This document shows, in pieces, positions 60,561-64,000 of a stretch of 64,000 nt of DNA; within the stretch, counting starts at the first letter, position 1, and every line of letters begins with the position of its first letter. The position numbers and the translations under genes are program-made. The notes beneath the pieces were generated by a model. It did no database searches, was not told the origin of the DNA, and was given only the letters and a program-made list of their open reading frames with translations. Source of the stretch: Plantago ovata (lineage: Eukaryota > Streptophyta > Magnoliopsida > Lamiales > Plantaginaceae); assembly GCA_028274465.1 (NCBI GenBank), contig CM051455.1:122981462-123045461 (forward strand), in the 5' to 3' direction.

Positions 60561-61290
60561 TGGATGGATTCACTTTGAAATTAGAAGTTAGATAGTTATT
60601 ATTGTAGTCATAATATTAATATGTCCAATATACTTGAATTTATGTACAAGGATTTTTTTTATGTTCGAAATAGTACCCATGTTGTTGAGAATATTTCTCA
60701 TGTTTATGTAAATATTACCTATGTTTCTCATAATATATCCCATGTACTTACAATTTACTAATAATGTTCATGTTCCATGTTAGTTTAAATATTACCCATG
60801 TTTCTGAATATATCGCCCATGTTCATGGGAATACTACCCATGTTTGTCATAATATCTTCCATGAACTTGTTTTTATATATATGTGTCATATCAGTGTTTC
60901 TCCAAAAGAACCCATGTTTATGAGAATATCTTCCATGTTTCTGAGAATATCTCCCATGTTCATGGAAAATACTAACCATGTTTCTCGTAATATCTTCCAT
61001 GAACTTGTTTTTATATATAAGTGCCACTGACATATGTTGGTGAGAACATAAGGAATATTGTTGACAACACAAAAACTACTACATTGATTTATTAATAATG
61101 TTCATGTTCTATGTTTGTTCAAATATTGTCCATGTTTCTAAAAAAATTCATCCATATTCATGAAAATATTACCCATGTTTCTCATAATATCTCTTATGAG
61201 CTTGATTTTATGTAAGTGTCATAGTCTATGTTTCTCCAACTACATTGCATGTTTGTGAAAATATTTCCTATGTTCTCAAACTAGATCATA
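60040..61290 (+). repeat. Left array of degenerate 21 bp repeats
   Basis: Units such as AATATTACCCATGTTTCTG and AATATCGCCCATGTTCATGG recur with a 21 bp step, with gaps and long-range copies. A block with TCTTCCATGAACTTGTTTTT repeats near 60866, 60990 and 61185. In one frame the units encode heptapeptides of the type NITHVSE. The consensus half ATGTTC..AATATT is inverted in the right array. Confidence 0.8.
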
Positions 61291-61589
61291 GATATATAGT
61301 ATATTACTATTTAAAATTGTTAAACATAACATATGAAACAATTGAAAGTTTGAAAATTGTCCAAAGCATAACAAATTAATTAATCAGAACAAGTATTCCA
61401 CAAACTAGGTGGTTTCTTCGTTATCCTCTCAAATTTTGGTCTTGGTTCCTTTTTCTCTTCTCTCTTTTGTGTTGGTAAAGGCTGTAGTAGTCGTTGTACT
61501 TATTAAAAGTTCATATCAGTCCTTTCAAGCATCCACGAATGTCAAAATGGTACTTATACCTACATATCAAAATGTGATGATCAGTGAAC
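61291..61589. other. Loop between the two 21 bp arrays
   Basis: About 300 bp without the repeat. It is AT-rich at its left; TTCCTTTTTCTCTTCTCTC near 61450 is pyrimidine-rich. No gene recognised. Confidence 0.5.
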
Positions 61590-62800
61590 ATGAGCATTTT
61601 AGATGAGAACATGGGGCATATTGCGTACAACATAGAGCATATAGTTGAGAACATAGAAAATACTGCATAGGCCAATATTTACATGCTTTATGTGCATAAA
61701 ACAGAACATCCATGTAAGATAATGGCATAGTTGGTGAGAACATAGGGAATATTTCTGGCAACATAGAAACTACTGCATTGATTATATTTTCATGCTTGAA
61801 GTGTATAAAACAGTGCATATGGGTGAGATCATGGTACATAATGGTGAGAACATAGGAGATATTGATAAGAACATATATACTATTGCATAGGTCAATATTT
61901 ACATGCTTTTTGTGCATAAAATAGAACATTCATGTGAGATCATGGTATATGTTGGTGAGAACATAAGGAATATTGTTGACAACATAGAAACTATTTCATT
62001 GATCAATATTTCATTGTTTTAATGCATAAAAAGTGTGTGCAGGTGAACTCATGGTACATATTGATAAGAACATAAGAAATATTGTTGAGAACATAGGGAA
62101 TACTGCACAGGTATATATTTTCATACTTTCAGTGCATAAAACAGAGCATACTGGTGAGAAGATGGACAATATTGTTGAGAACATGGGTTATAATGCTGAG
62201 AACATAGTGAGTATTGTAGAGACCAATTTTTCATGAAATAAGTTGAAAAAAAAAAAACCAGAGTATTAGACAACAGTGAGCATATTGGTGAAAACATAGA
62301 CAGTATTGCTGAAAACATGGACAATATGGCTGAGAACATAGCAAATATCGCAGAACATAATTTTTCACGAGGTCTACATCTAGATGTCAAATCTAACACC
62401 TATCACTAACAAAATAACACTACCATCATACTAAAAACATACTAACATAATAATGAATGGCTTTTGTTGTGTCCCAAACAACAATAACAACATATATCGT
62501 TGAGAATATAGAAAATTCTAGTGGCAACATAGAAACTACTACATTGATCAATATTTTATGGTTCCAATGAATAAACGGTGCATATAAGTGAGAACATAGA
62601 CAATACTGTTGAGAACATGGGTTGTATTGCTGATAACATAGTGAATATCGCAAAGGTGAATTCTTCATGAAATCACTTAAAAAAAAAAACAGAGCATTAG
62701 ACAACAGTGAGCATATTGGTGAAAACATGGACAATATTGGTGAGAACATAGGACATATTGCTGAGAACATAGTGAATATCGCAGACATCAATTTTTTATG
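61590..62800 (-). repeat. Right (inverted) array of degenerate 21 bp repeats
   Basis: Units such as GAGAACATAGGGAATACTGC and GAGAACATGGGTTATAATGC recur at 21 bp steps. They are the reverse complement of the left-array unit. Larger blocks (repeat run plus CATCAATATTTCATG and GCATAAAACAG) repeat about every 120-230 bp, giving a higher-order pattern. Confidence 0.8.
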
Positions 62801-63119
62801 AATTCTACATAAATTTAGATGTAGATGCCGAGTTTGACATCTATCATCACCAGAACACGTATATCATCACCATGAACATGTGTAGAAGTCGAATCTAAGA
62901 TATACCATCAACAAACATCGATTCAAACTCAAATCTACATAGATCTAGATGAAAACAACTACAAAACGTCGATTTAAACATATACCTAGCATATTCTATA
63001 TCAAATCTAGATGCGAACAACTCCAAAAATGTCGATCTAGCATAGTCTATATCAAATCGGTGGATCTCCAAGCTAATAGATGATAAAACCATGAAATTCA
63101 TGAACATGAACAATACCTT

Positions 63120-63252
63120 TGTTTGCAGGATGACGTTGATCGGTGGTGGAACGGCGGCGACCGGTGGTGGTACAACGAAGACAACGATGAAGATGAGGAT
63201 GACGAAGATGATGATGATGACGAAGACGGTGATGTTGCCGGCGTTTTGCCAT
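63120..63252. other. GAT/GAC-rich patch open on both strands
   Basis: On the + strand an acceptor-like TTTGTTTGCAG precedes DDVDRWWNGGDRWWYNEDN and an Asp/Glu run. On the - strand ATG at 63252 opens MAKRRQHHRLRHHHHLRHPH to a donor-like CAAAG/GTATTG at 63120, with TATATAAA upstream near 63330. The low-complexity triplets explain both open frames, so neither is a firm gene. Confidence 0.3.
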
Positions 63253-63488
63253 TGTTAGGTTTCTCTCTCTAAGATCGATGTTGAAGACGATCTGATTGTG
63301 TGTGTCGTTATTTTCTGTGTTTAATATAGTTTATATAGGATCCATATTCATAACCCGGTTTTTTTACCCTAGTTGCTTGCTTTTTGGGGTGTTTTTAAAA
63401 ACTAGTAGTTGTTTGGGGTAGTTTCATAATTAATATAAATTAGTCTCTATGGTCTCTATCTAGAGGTGGTCTCTCATGAGACTCACTC

Positions 63489-64000
63489 AAAATATTGAAT
63501 GGAAAAAGAATAGTAAAATTAGATATAAATTATAATTCGGGGGGAGAGGGTAATATATGTTATACGAAGTATTATTAAGGATTTCAATTGAATCGGACTT
63601 GTAAGAATTGTAGGACTCGTAAGAAAAGTCCAAAGTTGTTGGCCTTGTAGGATTTGTAAATCATACTCACATACTCTACCAGTAATAATTTTGGGTTTGA
63701 ACTCGCCTTTGGTATTTTGTTAAATTTAACAAAAGTCAGAATAGTGACTCAAACTAAGGTTTTGTTAGTTTAGTTTTTGATGTTGTTGTTGGGTTTGAAT
63801 TAAGGGGTTTGAGTGGTAGGGTAGTAGGATTTTTATAGGTATAATGATGAGTGTTGTAAGAGAATGTGTAAGAGAATGTTTGTTTGATTTGTTTAATGTT
63901 GTGTTGGCATGTATTGGGATTGGTGAAAGATTGTGTGGGATTGTTTAAATAGTGGGAGAATTATTTATTGTTGAGTTGAATTGATTTATTATAAATTATA
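63489..64000. other. Intergenic DNA at the right edge
   Basis: AT-rich, T/G-rich toward the end. No gene, RNA or repeat recognised. Confidence 0.5.

Larger units (their letters stand above)
59317..63488. mobile_element. Foldback-type DNA transposon with 21 bp repeat arms
   Basis: Ends are inverted: the left AAAGTCTCATAAGAGACCG.CTCT block (59318-59345) pairs with the right block ending at 63488 (AGAGGTGGTCTCTCATGAGA). Flanks AAAATATTA and AAAATATTG would be a 9 bp target duplication with one mismatch, as in Mutator-like elements. Further in, 59925-60055 is the inverse of about 62765-62940 (words ATCTAGATGTAGAT, GATAGATGT, GATTCAAAC). Two arrays of 21 bp repeats follow, in opposite orientation. 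No transposase was found, so it is non-autonomous. Long inverted arms built from short direct repeats are the hallmark of foldback elements. Confidence 0.7.

Noticed and set aside
60040-62800. Regular short repeats that might be a CRISPR array
   Set aside because: Units are degenerate, contiguous and inverted between halves, with no unique spacers or cas genes, and the DNA is plant nuclear.

Overview
The window is nuclear DNA from a flowering plant, probably a eudicot (species not decidable from sequence alone). It is a large nest of LTR retrotransposons and DNA transposons, one intact cellular gene, and a foldback-type transposon. No bacterial, organellar, rRNA, tRNA or CRISPR features were seen.

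Left part (1-13585). A decayed Ty1/copia element (A, + strand, running off the left edge) ends in a 2.1 kb LTR. That LTR is repeated in inverted orientation at 4541-6651, around a 0.6 kb loop taken from the accessory gene of a Sirevirus-type copia element. To the right lies the rest of that Sirevirus (B2, - strand: gag, primer site and 5' LTR, 6652-10427). Next come CACTA (En/Spm) transposon remains: a terminus at 10658, and a transposase C-terminus with subterminal repeats ending at 13430. A shortened solo LTR of family A sits inside the transposase exon.

Middle part (13586-51028). One Ty3/gypsy element of the Tat type (C, + strand) has matching LTRs and a GTGTT target duplication. It carries gag, protease, RT, two RNase H domains and integrase, then a 3' region with hairpin repeats and a spliced-looking antisense gene. 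A 1.26 kb solo LTR (duplication TTAGG) splits its protease-RT region. A 22.7 kb Sirevirus-like copia element (B, - strand, duplication CCTTG) splits its 3' region just upstream of the antisense promoter. B has two near-identical LTRs, gag, pol and a very long accessory (env-like) gene. About 7 kb of B appears twice on either side of a 100-N gap, most likely because two overlapping contigs were scaffolded. The biological element is then about 15.6 kb.

Right part (51029-64000). After intergenic DNA with small tandem and foldback repeats comes a complete five-exon gene on the - strand (57397-54089). It encodes a 393-residue Msp1/ATAD1-type AAA ATPase that extracts mislocalised tail-anchored proteins from membranes. 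At 59317-63488 lies a 4.2 kb element with terminal inverted repeats, whose arms are two opposed arrays of degenerate 21 bp repeats.

Order of events read from the nesting: CACTA and B2 first; A-family LTRs into both; C into sequence beside the CACTA end; the 1.26 kb LTR and then B into C. The best candidates for something new are the 21 bp foldback array, the six-hairpin run in LTR A, the short GT-AG segments in the Sirevirus accessory gene, and the antisense intron-bearing gene of C.
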